From Salarias fasciatus (Eukaryota > Chordata > Actinopteri > Blenniiformes > Blenniidae): DNA of 64,000 nt. The stretch covers positions 8,395,859-8,459,858 of the forward strand of contig NW_021941230.1 of NCBI RefSeq assembly GCF_902148845.1. The letters are read 5' to 3'. The notes beneath the pieces are model-generated. The model was not told where the DNA came from, did not search any database, and was given only the letters and a program-made list of their open reading frames with translations. How positions within the stretch are numbered: the stretch's first letter is position 1; each line of letters begins with the position of its first letter. The position numbers and the translations under genes were made by a program. Shown here piece by piece: positions 1-13,746 of this stretch.

Positions 1-253
1 GTTTTTGTCTAATATTGTATTTCTTCATAATCCTCATTGTTGCTATTTTAACATCTTAACGTCTTTTTTGTTGTAAACACTTAATTTCCTCACATTATCC
101 TCCCAAAAGTAGCAAGTCGGACTCTTCCCCTCCATTGCTGCTGTCATAATGACAGCAGCCACTAGAGGGCGCCACAATTTTTTTATTCTAGCTTGTATTC
201 ATCTTAAGTTGAACAGGACAAGGAGCCTCACGTGCGCCCACACTCTGAATCAT

Positions 254-254
<1 letters not shown>

Positions 255-321
<67 letters not shown>
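255..321. repeat. (CA)n microsatellite
   Basis: A run of about 33 CA units. A second, shorter run follows at 525-552. Both create spurious His-Thr or Val-Cys frames. Confidence 0.95.
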
Positions 322-323
<2 letters not shown>

Positions 324-520
324 CCGTGTGGAGGCTCTGATGTGACGGCCGGGGTCGCGGGGTCGAGCCGGGGCGGAGCGGACTGGAAGAGGTCCAGAGA
401 TCAGTGCCGATACAGGCTGATCTCCCCCTTCGATACGACCCGGCGCCCAGGTCAGCGCTCTCAGGTTACTCGCGCCGGGTTGTTTGGACACACCTCTCCC
501 GCCCGGACCACCACGCCACC

Positions 521-551
<31 letters not shown>

Positions 552-2847
552 TGATAGCCTTGGCCGTGGCCAGCAGCCTTGGACTTGAGAGGCGTCCGAA
601 CGTGAAGGCCGGATTCTGAATTTCTTGATGTTTTTTCACCCTTTCTATAAAAATGAAGCCTATTCAGATTGATTTTATTCTCTGGACCTGTTATTTAAAT
701 CTTCCGTGTTTGGAAAGAGAAAATCTTCTCCCCGGTTTAGTGGAGATATTTCACATAAAGAGGTCAAAACAAGTTTGAAAAAGGCAGAAAAAAAATGAGA
801 CAAAACAAAGCAGCGCTTTCGGGGAACGGCTCAGCCGACGACGTGAAAAGAGATTTTGTGGGAAAACAAGCGTTTTTCTCTCGTCTCTTCCTTTCAAGGC
901 CTCGATGGGCTGAAAAAACACTCGGTGGCATCTGATAAGAGAAACGCAGGTGTCGCTAAACGATAGCAGCGGGAGGCGTAACGGGAGGAGAATAAAACGG
1001 AAATGAGCAGGACTTGAAGGATTCCTGTGTCCAGCAGGTCAGGTTTATCACGAAGACACACCAGTGGCGTCCGCTTCATGTCTTGTTACAGAAAACCAGC
1101 AGGATGGCGACTGAGGCGATCGTTTTCTTCTTCTCTGCTTTTCCCCAGACCTTCACAACTTTCTCACAAGCTCTGGACTCGGAGCTCGTAGTTTCAGTGT
1201 CAAGTTTTAATGTGTCTTATTGATATTCCATGAAATACCGTAACGTAACACTTATTTTCAAGCTGAAAGTGAGGCCAGACTGAAGATTTCTGACTAAAGA
1301 AATGTTGCATCATGGGAAAAAGAAGTGTTTTAAGTCGGACGTGTCTGTGCTCTCTCTCAGTCCCGTCTCTTTAATTGCTGTGTTACATGAATCTCACCAG
1401 AAAATTAAACACTCTAAATGTTAATCCCTAAAAAAAAAAAAGAGTGATTTCCAGACAGTTTTTCAAGCATTTTGATTAAATCCATTCCTGCTCAGTCCAG
1501 AAGAGATGTTTATATGGAACCACGCAACAGATGCTGGCGTTTCCAGTGAACACGTTCCCTGAGGGAGCATCCTCCGGGGAGCCTCCATCACGCCCGGACG
1601 TCACGGCCGTCCATCACACGGTCGAGGAAGAAGCAGCCGAGCAGGATACTCTCAGATCTGCATGTCCTTGTTTTGTTCCCGAGAAGCGTCTCGGACACGG
1701 AGCAGTGGGTCTGATGGCGTGTTTTATTATGCAGGTCATTATTTCTACAGTCACAACATTGAAAACTCAACTTTTGAAATCTTAGAATCATTGAAAAACC
1801 TGAAAACACCCCATCAAATAGTAAGATATATTGAGATTATGCTGACTATTTTGATTAATAAATAACATTTAGACTTAAAAGTCATTTAAAAAGTGGCCAT
1901 CAGTTTACAGAATTAAAGATTTGTTCAAGTTTTAGTTGTTTTATAATCAAAAATAGAAAGAAAATGTTATAAAAATAAGTCAATATTTCAAATTGAAGTT
2001 AAAATTGTGCATAATAAATATAGATTAAAGTGAAAAGACCTGCCTCCTGCCAACACTGAAGAGTTTCAGTTTCTCAAACTTCAAGCATCTCAAACGACTC
2101 AACTTTCATCACGTCAATCAAATTTGGCTGCAAAGCTCAGAAATCCCAGGTTCTGTGAAGGCAACACCATCAGTGTCTGTTTGGCTTCTTCTTCTTCTTT
2201 TTCGCCAAAAAAAATAAATAGAAAGTACAGATTTTCAGGGTCAGTGATCAACACCCGAGTTTTGTTGATCTTGATAGTTGTGTCTGCAGAAGGAAAACAT
2301 TCCCGGCGCTGTGCATCACCTTCGCCGTGATGCTATCTGGGCTGACGTAATGCAGACGGCGGCGTGTGGAGGAGACTCTTTCATCCCCGCACTCTTCATA
2401 TCCAGTGTCACAAAGCCCAGCCTAAGCCGGCGCGGCGATAAGGTCAAACGGCAGCTTATCGCCGCTCCAAAAAAGAAAGGAGGGGAAAAAAAAAAAAAGA
2501 AAAAAAAAAAGGCCTCCGTGACCTTGACACCCCGGGCAGAAAGCCCAGCGGCGGGCGGCTCGGCGAGGGCCGGCTGGCGGCCAGACGTCGATGACATCCC
2601 AGAGCGGCGTGTCGCAGACGCACCGAAGCACCGCTTGTCATCAAATGCATCTATCTGGGAGGAGGGGGAGGAGGGGTAGGGAGGGGGGCGGAGGGGGGGT
2701 GGCGACGGTGCGAGGGCCGGTCGCCTGGCACCGGACTTCAAAGTGACCTCCCTCGTGACGGTGATTCATCACGGCCGCGGCGTGGGAAGAGGAGGAGAAG
2801 ATGAGTGGGGAGGGAAAAAACAAAGGAAACCTGCTGACCTTTTCCCT

Positions 2848-2848
<1 letters not shown>

Positions 2849-2881
<33 letters not shown>
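2849..2881. repeat. (CA)n microsatellite
   Basis: About 16 CA units downstream of a purine-rich stretch at 2,476-2,510. Confidence 0.95.
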
Positions 2882-2884
<3 letters not shown>

Positions 2885-3715
2885 CAGCCCGAGGATCCAT
2901 TCACAAAGGGCAACTCGGCGCTGACTGGAGCGTCTGCTTCACCTTCTGCGGTCTCCCTCCATCTTGAGGCCTTCAGTCAATTTAGCCACGTAAACTCAGA
3001 AAGCGCCGACGTCAGACAATAAAAACGAAGAAATGCAGGAAGAGGACGATCCCGGCGGCCCGGGCCAGAAACGAAAGGAGCGTCGCCTGCATGGGCTCAC
3101 AGAACGGCAGCAGATGAAAACAAAGGTGAGTCACTCAGAGGTCTGATTTGTGGAGTTTTAGCTGCAGAAGTGAAACCAGAGAGTGACTCACATCTGATCA
3201 AACGCACGGTTTTGTTTTGTTTTCTTTTTAAAATCAGCGCGTGAAACTGAAAAGTGTCCGTGTCCTGCTTTGAGTTGAGTTTTTCAGTGACAGAGTTTTT
3301 TCAGGGAGCAGATGATTCTGACGGATCTTTGATGTCTGCGCTCCGTGAGGCAGGAATGCGCGTCGCCTCCACACTTATTGGAATCTTCGGCTTCGCCTCA
3401 TTTCCTCGGCCCCAGAAGGAGACAAATTCCAGTCGTCCCCCTCAAAGATGCACGCAACATGGCCGCCGGCGGAAGCGTCCGGCGGAGCCCTCGGCCGCGT
3501 CGGGGGGCTCTAATGAAAAGTCGGGCCGGTTGTCAGACGGGGTTCAGAGGAAATGCCTTGATCTGGCAGGCCTGCTCGGCATTATGGGCCGGGGCTCGGA
3601 CGCATCTGGAGCCTGAGACGGACACGTTTCCCAGCGTCTGAGGCCGAGACAGCGGCGGCCAGCTCTGGCAGACGTCCAGGTGGACGGATGACGATGACGT
3701 CGCCGCCGTCGCCGC

Positions 3716-3716
<1 letters not shown>

Positions 3717-3746
<30 letters not shown>
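3717..3746. repeat. Poly-C tract
   Basis: About 30 consecutive C on the + strand. Homopolymers of this length are prone to length error, so the true length is uncertain. Confidence 0.9.
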
Positions 3747-3748
<2 letters not shown>

Positions 3749-5234
3749 CACAAACATGTGTGCTCCACTTTATTGGAGGACATTTCTCAGACCAGGATTC
3801 CTCTGGCGGGCGGGAATGCGGAGGGAGCTCCATCGCATGCGTCCCGGACAGACGGCGGGCTGCAGACAGGACAGCTGCGGGGTCAAGTGTCCCAGATCGA
3901 AAAGCACGCCGTCCTCTCCGAGGCGAGCGAAGAGCGGAGGAAACCTGCGACGAGAGCTGAGACGAGCGATGAAAATCCCGAGGTCTGTCATGAGACGTTT
4001 CCTAATTTTCCCTGCTTGTCGTGATTCATAACAGAGAGGTTACGACTGACCAGAAGCCGAGCTGATGTTCGTAATGGAGAGCAGAAGGCCGCCGAGGGAG
4101 AGCTCCGGGGCTGAGATATTTGCGGGCGGTGCAAAGCTGAGCTGGTCTGCTGCCCGGCGCTCTTAATTATTTCCATACTCACTTTTTTTTTTGCACACTG
4201 CTTTTGGTCTGAACGGCGACAAATTGTCCTCTCGCTCATCGCATTCCGCCGTTTGCCGCCATCGACGGGAGATGGGACGACCTCGCGCCTCAGACGAGAA
4301 GAATCCAACACCTGAACCCGATCTTCCCGCTCACTTCCCTCCCTCCAGCCCAAAGACAGAGGCGGCGACCATCGCTCATCAGGCCGCAGCCGATCGGCCG
4401 CCGGCAGAACAAAAGGCCGAGGTGAAACAAGGCCGTGGCAGGCGCCAGTCGGAACCTCGTGTCCGGCCCGAGGGCTCTCTGCCGCCGCCGAGCCGTCCGT
4501 CATCGGGCGGAAGGGGGAAGACCCGGAGGCCTGCAGCCAGACGGACTCAGGCTTTTCAGGAGAAACGACAGTAAAGTGAGACTATGCGGCTGTCCTGCGT
4601 CGTTAATCCGGAAAGGTCAGGAGACGGTGAATATCTGAGAAATCATGAGATTTCCATGGATTCAGCAGACACAGCAGCATCTCCTCCCTGTGTCCCATTT
4701 TTTTTTTGTTCTCTGCAGGCGTGAGCAGACAGATCCAGATTAAAAGATCATTCCTCTTCTTGGCAGTCGGTTTGGACAAAACGCTTCCTCAATATTCTGG
4801 GATTTCTGCGACACCTGCATCCGTCCAGCGAGGAGATAAATGAGGCGGCGGCGGCGGCGGCTGGGTGATCCCGCGTCCCCGAGCGAACAGCGGCCGGGAG
4901 CCGAGACGCTCGAGCTGTTTCAACATCTCACGTGAAAATCAAAACGCTCACAGGAAGCGTGACGGAATCAACCGAGAACCAAAACCAGGACCTGCGTCCA
5001 GCTCCTGGACGGATTCAGCGGCGCGCCTGGTCTCTGGCCGATTTTCCTTTCCAGGTGTGTTATTTTTAAAGCTGTCAGGTTGAAAAGCTCTCGGTGAAAC
5101 CGAGCAGAGGCCGCGGCGCCTCGTCCCACAGCAGCGTACTGCCCTCTGCTGGCTGCCACTCCTCAGCCCCTCTGCTCCCCCAGCTTTCCTTCCAGAGGCT
5201 AAACTCACAAACATGTTTCGTTTCATGCGTCGGC

Positions 5235-5242
5235 CCTCTCTC

Positions 5243-5279
<37 letters not shown>
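5235..5279. repeat. (CT)n microsatellite
   Basis: About 22 CT units with one CA interruption near the left end. Confidence 0.95.
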
Positions 5280-5280
<1 letters not shown>

Positions 5281-6167
5281 CGGGCGTCACGCAGAATTAA
5301 CCCAGCCGGAACGAAAGCTTGGGTCAACTTCAGCCCGGCCGGCGGCCAAAGCCGCAGAACATTCGAAGCAGGTGAAGGACCCCAAAAACCGCCGCGTCCC
5401 CCGGTTTACTCAGGTGCAGGCACTTTGAGGGTTTCTGGCGGTTGTTTGCTTTCCCCCGTACGGTATATATCGATCAGCGAGCAGCAGATCCGGCTGGTAT
5501 GCAGGGAATTAAAGGGCAGGATTGTGCTGACCGTCACTCTGATGTTTTCCAAACGCTTCATTTTTTTTTTGGAAAGTTGGTCATCTCGCCGGAAGAAAAA
5601 GTAGACGAAGCGTCTCCAAAGGAACTGGACTAGTGACATGTCCTCTGCAGTTCAGCAGCTCTGAAATAGAAACATCAGAATCTCACGGTGCTCACACACA
5701 CACACACACACACCCCATTGTAAAATCCCCCGGGCAGGTTTAGCCGCGAGGGCCTCCGAGGCTGCCCGCGGACCCCCGCCACCTCCAGCACAAAGGGCGA
5801 GCGGAAGGAGCCCTGCCGCCGCACACCGAGCGACCCCCGACCCCGGGGCCACAAAGGAGGCCAGACCTGCCTCCGTCGCGGGGCTCTAATCTCCTTCCTC
5901 CGCCTCCCTCCGGGTCGGCTCATTCACCGCCCCGGTCCGCGCCAATGACGGCCCACCATGCGGCGGCGGCGGCACAATGGCGCTAATAACGCAGCGGCGG
6001 GTCGCCGCTCCTCCTGTCAAACAGCGGCGGCCTGTGTCCTGACAAGAAATGGCAGCTGATTGAAGGTTTTCAGAGGAAGGCTCAGTGCACAGATCTAATT
6101 AAAGCACAATGCGGCAATTACTGCACTTCTGTGTGACAAATGAACGGAATTAGACCTCAGCGTGTAC

Positions 6168-6168
<1 letters not shown>

Positions 6169-6215
<47 letters not shown>
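6169..6215. repeat. (CA)n microsatellite
   Basis: About 23 CA units. Shorter CA runs lie at 5,693-5,713 and 7,253-7,280. Confidence 0.95.
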
Positions 6216-6218
<3 letters not shown>

Positions 6219-9200
6219 ACCTCAGCCCGAGCGAGGAGCGAGGCGCCGCGGACCGGACCGCGGCGAGAAGCCCGCTCAGACGTGACGGGACCTCCGCGAG
6301 GGGGATTCCCGCCCCGCACTTGACATTCATCTCCTCTCAGATCACTTGAGTGTGACTTTCCCTCGCCTCGGCGCAGCGTGGAGCCCGCCCGCTCCTCCGC
6401 CGCCGCCGCGCTGACACGCATTGTTGGCGTGTCACCGGGTTTTGGAGAGGGCCACGTGCGTCCAGTCGTCTGAGACAAGTGCTCCCACGCACGGCGCGAG
6501 GCATGAGAACGGGACGGTCTCCGGAGCAAAAAAAAACAGGCTCCCATCTGCAGGGCCCGGCCGCACAAAGAGACTTATCTGAGAATCGGCTCAGGGGCCA
6601 CTTCGCCAGCTTTTTTTTTGTGCGCAGAATGACGTCTTCGGGGCTCGCCGAGGAATTTACATTTCCACTGTTCTGGTGTGGCGCTCATCCTGAACTATTT
6701 GTGCAGGCTGAGTGCTTGGGAGTCTTGCTCAAGGGCACTTGAGCAAGAAAAATACTGAAAAGGCTGAAGCGTCTGCGGCTTTCTGAATGACGGATAATCT
6801 TGCGAGCCCGCCGCAGAGTGGATTACCAGGGAAATCAATTAGCAGAGAAGGCACAAACGTTCTTTAACCTCTTCCCAGAAAACATTTCGGCAGCCTATGA
6901 GCCCGCCAAGAAAACAATCCATCCCTCCGCCTCAAACTAAACCGTATATTTGGACGATATCGATGGAGCTTCTCTCCAGTTTTCTCAAAGAATGTGTTTC
7001 TAATCACCTCCACACGTTTCAGGAACACACTCATGTAAATTTCATGAAGTTTTCGAGTCAGACCGAGCCCTCCCGGGCCGGCGCTCGGCGGAGAAGGACG
7101 GACGGCCTCGGACCTGCTGGGCGTGAATGAATCGGTGTCATCAGTTCAGCGAGACAGCGAGACGGGCGGAGACGGCATTGTCCCGCAGGAACACAGGCTG
7201 ATGGCTCGCTGAAAGACTGACAGATTTCGGTTGGCCTGAAGCCAGTAGGCGCACACACTCACACACACACACACACACACGTATATCCGTCCCCACACAC
7301 ACAGCATGGGAACTTTCGGGGCTGCTGCTTTCACTGAATGGATGATGGAGGCGGAGGGCGCATTGTCCGACTATTAGTGTCAAACAGGGGATTCAAAGAG
7401 CCGCCTCCCGCCAGCTAATGGAGAAGCAAACACTGCAATCATTTATTTTTAATAGAAAGAGGAGTGAAGAGTCCTCCGCTGAGCTGCAGCTGATACTCAG
7501 GGAGAAAAAAAAAAAACAACGACCTCTTTTAACTGCAGTAAAGGTAACGCGCCCTTCGAGAGCGGAAGTTCAGGGACATTTATCTTCTAACAGGACGAGG
7601 TCAATCCGATCACCCGCAGGAGGAAAAGATTTTCTAACTCGAAACGGTATAAATGCAATCAAAGAAATATGATATGAGAGTCTGCACAATACATATTATG
7701 TATTAACTTAAAGTATCGATAGTGATTCTTCAAAAAATAAGGATCAAACGACTGAGCGCGGTGCACTTCCTGTCACAAACGGCAACACTCTACGTCGTCT
7801 TACCTCACTTGGACACTGGTGTCCTGAGCAGAAGTTTCTATAAAGAAAAGGCTGTTATGGTTTTTTTTTGTTTGATGTCAAATAATTCTGACGATCTCTG
7901 AGAGGTCAAGGCCTGACTGGTCGTTCTGGTGATCTCTGGCGACAGCCTCCAGGAAGGGCCTGGACTCCACGCTGGGAAACACCGTCCCAGGACACCAATC
8001 TCCACACGAAAAGCGCAGAAAATTTCAAATTGGCACCCTCTGGATTGGAATACGACCCACTCTACAGACAGAGGAAACACTTAGCGACTCAAAAATGAAC
8101 TTTAAAGCTAAATCGCCAAACCGTTTATCTGGAAACAAAGGGTAACTCTTCCTTGAAACTGCTGGTCAAGGATGTTATTCTGCTACGACCGTCAAAATAC
8201 ATTGGATTTTTAAAAGACGGATGTGTGACTACATATCAATGTTTTGTTCTGTGTTGCGACTGTGAACCGAAAATGTGCTTTTGTGAGTTTTATTGGAATG
8301 AAACGTTCCAGAAAATGACATTTAATCTCATTAAAAGCTAAGAAATACTGGTGGCGCTCTTTTCATGAACCAGAACTACCTGATCGTGTTTTCTAAGACT
8401 GATCGCTGAATCGTGTCTGTTGAGATTCTGTCAGTGTCACTGGTTCTCAGCAGGTTTCGTTGCAGACGAGGCTCGACGGTGACGTGACGGTGCAGCTATG
8501 TTACCGTTTACAGCTGGCCGAAGGCAGCATAGTGATGTGAGACAGCAGCTCCTTCTCCACTTTGACCCCGGGCGCTTCGGCACGGCGGCTGCTCAGCCTC
8601 CTTCACACGTCGCACCCCCCCCCCGTCCCGCTTATCCCGCGCCGGTGTCGTCACCCCCGTCCACGTGAAACAACAGAGCGAGCGAGCGAGAAGGGGGCTC
8701 TTTATTAATCTGCTCCCTCTGTATTAAGGTCAATAGAGCCGCCCGCTCCGTCACAGCAAACAGAGCGGAGACTCTGCCCTAAATCAATTTACTTAGGAAA
8801 ACCTGAGGTCACGGAGGGTTAAGTAAGAGGTGGGTGGTGGGGTGGGGGCGCTCCGCCGTTCGGCATATCTGATTTAATACGCATAGGAGCAGGGGTGAGG
8901 CGGGAGGAGGGGGGCCACGCAGCAAATAAACTCAGCGGATATTAAAGGTCAAAGGGTCGTCTAACATGTGTTTCCCCGAGGCCCGGCCGGCTGAAGACTA
9001 AAACAGACAAGTTTAAGACGAGCTTACTTTAAAACTCCAGGTTCCTCCATCCAAATGGATTATCCCAGCAGCCAATGGGCTTCAATTTCAAGGCGCGGCG
9101 CCGATATCCCAGCTTGTCCTGAAATCGAAGTTCTTGTTCAGATTATTCCCGGGATAAACAAAACAAGACAAATCCTAGCGTCACTGCTTCTTTACACATT

Positions 9201-9293
9201 TTTACTAAGTATAAACACACAGATAAATAAACTAAACTAGCATCAAATTGAGATATTTCTTACACATCTGAGTTTTTGCACCAATGCATTTAG

Positions 9294-9295
<2 letters not shown>

Positions 9296-9332
<37 letters not shown>
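9296..9332. repeat. (TA)n microsatellite
   Basis: Alternating TA run inside AT-rich spacer. Confidence 0.9.
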
Positions 9333-9336
<4 letters not shown>

Positions 9337-10941
9337 TATTCAGACTGTATCCAACATATTTACCAGTGTAGCCACATGGATAACTTTTCTACATTACTAC
9401 ATTATCACAAATACCATAAAAACATTCTTCAATATTTCCAGACTGAACTCTCTGAAAGACACCAATTGATTCTCCAATATATAGAGATTAAATAATACAA
9501 ATGACACCAATTTATTTACTGTAACAGATATAACTTCTTTGTTTCACCAAAGAACATCTGACTCACCCAGTGTCAGCTTTTCCTGTCAGCAGAATCATGA
9601 AAAACACGGAAAAACTAGATATAATTTCAGTTCAAAGGTTGTGTTTTCTCAATACATCCGGTCCGGTTCGTCGTTCTTCATACCCAGTGAGAAGTACAGA
9701 ATCTGTTGTTTACTGGGGAGGAAAAAAAAAGAAAAAATTCCATCTACGTGCAAAAAGGTGAGTGGAGAGTTCTGATTGGACAAAGTGAGGGACACCCGGA
9801 AGTACAATTGCGTAGTTTAAAAGAAGCAGTCTAAATACATTTTAAAAAATAATAATTGATGAATAAATAGAGGATTATTATTTTTGACACATCGCTCACT
9901 GGCAACTATGTTTCAATCCTTAAAAAATTATTACAAATAAACGAATTCGTCTTTAGTTTCTAGGGATTCCATAGCAACAAGACCACGTGGTCAAATAGTC
10001 TGACGTCATCCTGAAAGTTTCTTTTTTTATTAAAACATCGTTTTTATTTTACTAATAAATATTCATTTCAATTATAATAATTTGAATTTTATGAGATTGT
10101 GTAGGCTTAATGAAATAAAAGAACTTCTATTTTTGTATTTTCTATACATTTAATAAGTTTTAATTGGCCCATGATCCACTGATTCGTGGTGATTGAGCCT
10201 GTGCTTCACACTGAGCGCCACAGGTCGGCGCTGTTATCACTAATACGTATACAGTATAATCTTCTCATGTACATGAAAAATTGCCAGTCGTTTCTTTTAA
10301 ACGTTCTCAAGGTGTATTGAACTCTCACTTGAATGTAGCATTTGTACTCCACTTATAAAACACGTCGTTCTAAATGTAGTTCTGGAACACATTTCACATG
10401 AGAACATTTTAAGACCATCAAATTATACAAAGAATAGAAGCAGATAAGCCTTGATATTAATTTATGAAGGCCGAACCACAAGGGTTCCTTTTGATGTCAC
10501 CATCAGTGTATATTGGTGAATGAGTGATGTAGGCGCCTGATAAAGAAAACCACACGCTCACACCCGTTAAAAAAGGCCGTGAGGCCACAGCATCCCCACC
10601 TACTCTTCGACAACAGCGCACGTCCTCCAGTCAAACCACAGCAGCCTGCAGGAAGAAGCAGTTTGCATGAAGTGCAAGATTAAAGGAGTCGAGAGAGGGG
10701 GAGGAAGTCAGCTCGAACGCTGCTGAGAAGTGATTAAGAAGACGGAGCCGAGGCTGTCAGTGTGGCAGGAGGTTTCTGCTCAGAGACACGGGGAATGAAC
10801 TTCTCTCAGAGAGAGGAAGCTGCACATTGCTAGGTTGCATTTCTCTTTTTCATTCAAGTAAATTATGATGAGGTCGAGATTTCTCTCAGTGGATGTGGCT
10901 GCAGCCGGGAGACGACAGGAGGGCGTCTGAGAGCTTCCATC

Positions 10942-11378
10942 ATGAGGCCCGAGCTCTGCTGGATGCATGTGTCCATACTGTCTGTGCTGCTTCTCTACAC
11001 CAGCGCTGAAGGTAAGAACACCTTTCTTTGTGCAGTGTTCGCTTTGTTTCCAGTGCAGCTTCTGTCGTTTTGTCTCCACGAAGCAGATTCTGGGCGGAAA
11101 CTGCGATCGGTGTCAAGGTCAAGAACAGGAACGGGAACGTCAGTCCGTTTTTAAATTCGCTCAATCCTTAAACCTGAAAAAGCTAAAGTTTACCAACAGA
11201 GTGGCAATATAAACAGGGAAATATTCCCTTTATTATTAAATCACCTGTATATCAAGCTGACGCATTGTTTTTCTTGCTTTAGCAAACAGCCGTGACCCTT
11301 TCAGGTCACGATCATCCAGTTCAGAATTGCGTCTTTAAAGATCAGATTTACATCTGCGTATTAAAGATTCCTGCTGTT

Positions 11379-11415
<37 letters not shown>

Positions 11416-13163
11416 AAACGGAGGTGGAAGACTGAATCAGGTGCATTTCCATTGAGAAAATCTGATTCACATGCAAATAATACAGTACTTTCTGTTAGTC
11501 TCTACCACCTCATGAGGGGGTTTCTCATATACGTGGGAGCCGAAATGGAAATAATTAGCTTTTCTTTGAAAAAAGGGAGACACAAAAATGCATATTTTCC
11601 CTCAAAACGAAGCCGGTGACTCATCCAAACATGTCAGAAGTCGCTTTGACAGAAAGTGAAAACCTGAAAGCTGCTTCTGCATTTCTGACCAGATCAACTT
11701 CTGCTTATGAAGCGGCACGGTGGAGAAGTGGTAAACACTTTCACCTCAGATACCTTGGTGATGGCATTTATGGACTTTGCTCCTCCCTGAATCTGTGTGG
11801 ATACACAGTGTTATATATTATTGTGAGGCGTATCCCGCTGATCTCCAGATTTTCCTCTAATCTCTCACAGAACCACTGATCTAACATGTTTTTAGACACA
11901 GTAGTCGATAAAACGTGTTTCAGGCTCAGGAATAACATGAAAACTCACAGTGAAATCCCTCCAGGTTTGCATTTTGAGGATGTTTTGTGATGTTCCTGCA
12001 GATTAATCCTGAATCTTGACTCCATCATCCTTTGTTCATCTGCAGGTGAAGAGTCTGAATGCCAGCCTGAGGTTAGAGTCCATCGCAACACCGTCTACAG
12101 AGCCGTTATTGGAGATGAACTGAGGATTAACTGCACATCTTATTTTTGTGGAGAAACACCATCCAACATGTCCTGGTATAAATATGAAGGGGGCGATGTC
12201 CTCATCAACTCCAGCAAGCAGAGCCGTATTAAAACAGAGTGGAAACAACTGAGTAACATTGCTGGGATTTATTATCTAATCTTCACAAACATTGTAAGAA
12301 ATGACTCAGGTCAATTTACATGTCAAATTGGAAGTGAAAGGAGTCATTTAATCACTGTTTCAGTGGATGGTGAGTGGAGTTCCTCTCTGAATTTCCTCTC
12401 TTTGCGCTGTTACAACCTAAAACTAGAGGGTTTTTTTTCTTTCATTCACAGACATCGACGAGTTCAGGACAAATTCCACAAGTAAGTTTCCACATCTGCC
12501 CGTTTCCGTCGCTGCTGATGAGCCGCTCTACACTTTTCCTTCCTCTCCCAGCAGGAAGCCCAGACCCTGAAGCCACAGAGTGGTGGCTGTACGTGTACTC
12601 GGCCGCGGCCATCGGCGCGCTGGTCCTCATCGTGATCATTATATCTGTGGCTGCGTTGCGAGGGTGTAAAGGTGAGCTGCTCTGCAGAAACACTCCGGTC
12701 TTTATGGAAACACTTTCAGTAACAGTGTTTCAGTGTAACAGTGTTGATGTTGCAGGGAAACCAAGGAAAGAAGAACAAAGAGAAAATCAGGTATAGTTCA
12801 TTTACGTTTAGTTAATTCAAATTTTTGCCCAGTGAAAGATGGGACTGATAAAGCTCCTCTGGGTGTTTGCAGTACATGGTGATCCCCATGACCCAGCAGC
12901 CCCTCCCACAGGCCTCGCCGGGCGGAAGCCCCTCCGCCCCGCCGCGCAGGAGCCCCTCCGGCCCGCCGTGCAGGAGCTCCACCCGCAGGAAAACACAGCC
13001 GAGGCAAGGCAGCAATCAGGAGAGAGGGGAGAGGGAGGAGCGGGAGGCGGGATCCTCCATTTTTTACGCGACTCTCAATCACCCGCTGCCACCGAGGGGC
13101 CGAGTCCGGCCTCCGAGGCCGACCGAGGAGCCGTCGGAGTACGCGGCCATCCGCGTGGCGTGA
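10942..13163 (+). CDS. btla: BTLA-type inhibitory receptor, copy 1
   Basis: Inhibitory receptor of the lymphocyte surface. Exons read by eye: 10942-11011, 12046-12369, 12452-12481, 12552-12671, 12756-12790, 12873-13163; all have GT/AG borders and the frame stays open for 289 aa. Exon 1 is a signal peptide (MRPELCWMHVSILSVLLLY). Exon 2 is one V-type Ig domain with RINCTSYFCG, MSWYKYEGG and DSGQFTC; the extra Cys after the B-strand Cys matches mammalian BTLA (LECPVKYCA). Exon 4 holds the membrane helix. The tail carries YMVI, the ITIM IFYATLNHPL and SEYAAIRVA at the C-terminus, which line up with human BTLA IVYASLNHS and TEYASICVRS in spacing and order. This tail match is the strongest evidence. 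The tail also has a Pro/Arg-rich insert absent from copy 2. In BTLA the ITIMs recruit SHP phosphatases and the ligand is HVEM; that the fish protein does this is inferred. The exon 4 acceptor is a CAGCAG tandem, so a one-codon alternative is possible. Confidence 0.93.
11383..11411 (+). repeat. Poly-A tract in btla-1 intron 1
   Basis: About 29 A. It lies within a roughly 800-bp intron 1 segment that is absent from btla-2, so it may mark the tail of an old retroposed insertion, but no element body is recognisable. Confidence 0.7.
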
Positions 13164-13623
13164 ATGACAGAAAACCCTTCAGTTTTCTCAGTTTCTATCC
13201 TGTCTCCTTGAATCTGAGTCCATTTCTCATGTGAACAGTGTCAGAAAGCGTCACCAAATGTATATTTCCAGTCCTGAAACCATCCGATCGTGTTGTTTAC
13301 GGAAAACCAACAGATGTGTGGACAGATGAATGCTGAATGTGAACATTTTGCTTCCGATAAATGTGTTTTTTTAATGTGGTTTAAGGTGTTATTTGGAATG
13401 TTTTAGACTTCAGACTATGACGTTACAGACCCATGACTTGAATTTCCTCTGGAAAAAAAAAAAAACCTCACATGTGAAGCGTCGCAGCAATGTTTGACTC
13501 ATTGATTGTAAATCTGAGAGAATGTTACTTTGTTTTTTCGTGCAATCAGATTAATTAAATTCTATTCAGTTCTACTTCAGCTGAAATCTGTGTGTTTAAC
13601 ATGTTTTCGTGGTGCGGCGAGAC

Positions 13624-13651
13624 CACACACACACACACACACACACACACC
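13624..13651. repeat. (CA)n microsatellite upstream of microgene
   Basis: About 14 CA units, ending some 95 bp before the microgene start codon. Confidence 0.9.
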
Positions 13652-13746
13652 CATCTGAGACACGCGTCAACAGAAACAGGAAGCTGAACGAACCACACAG
13701 AGAGTCGCTCAGGTACAGTTCAGACGGCGGAGCCGGATCCTCCACC

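Larger units (their letters stand above)
1..10430. other. Non-coding 5' region, GC-rich in parts
   Basis: I find no gene here. Open frames are short and mostly follow CA or poly-A tracts. Roughly 2.3-9.0 kb is GC-rich and compositionally mixed, unlike the AT-rich spacers later in the window, while 9.2-10.4 kb is AT-rich. Microsatellites recur throughout. Such a block could be flanking or intronic DNA of a developmental gene outside the window, but nothing in it proves that. Confidence 0.6.

Noticed and set aside
149-554. Short frames rich in His-Thr or Val-Cys (also at 5.7, 6.1, 7.2, 16.1 and 23.0 kb)
   Set aside because: They are translations of CA/TG microsatellites.
2278-2741. Overlapping frames of 133 and 141 codons on both strands
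   Set aside because: Low-complexity, built around a poly-A/T tract and GC-rich DNA; no domain or splice structure.
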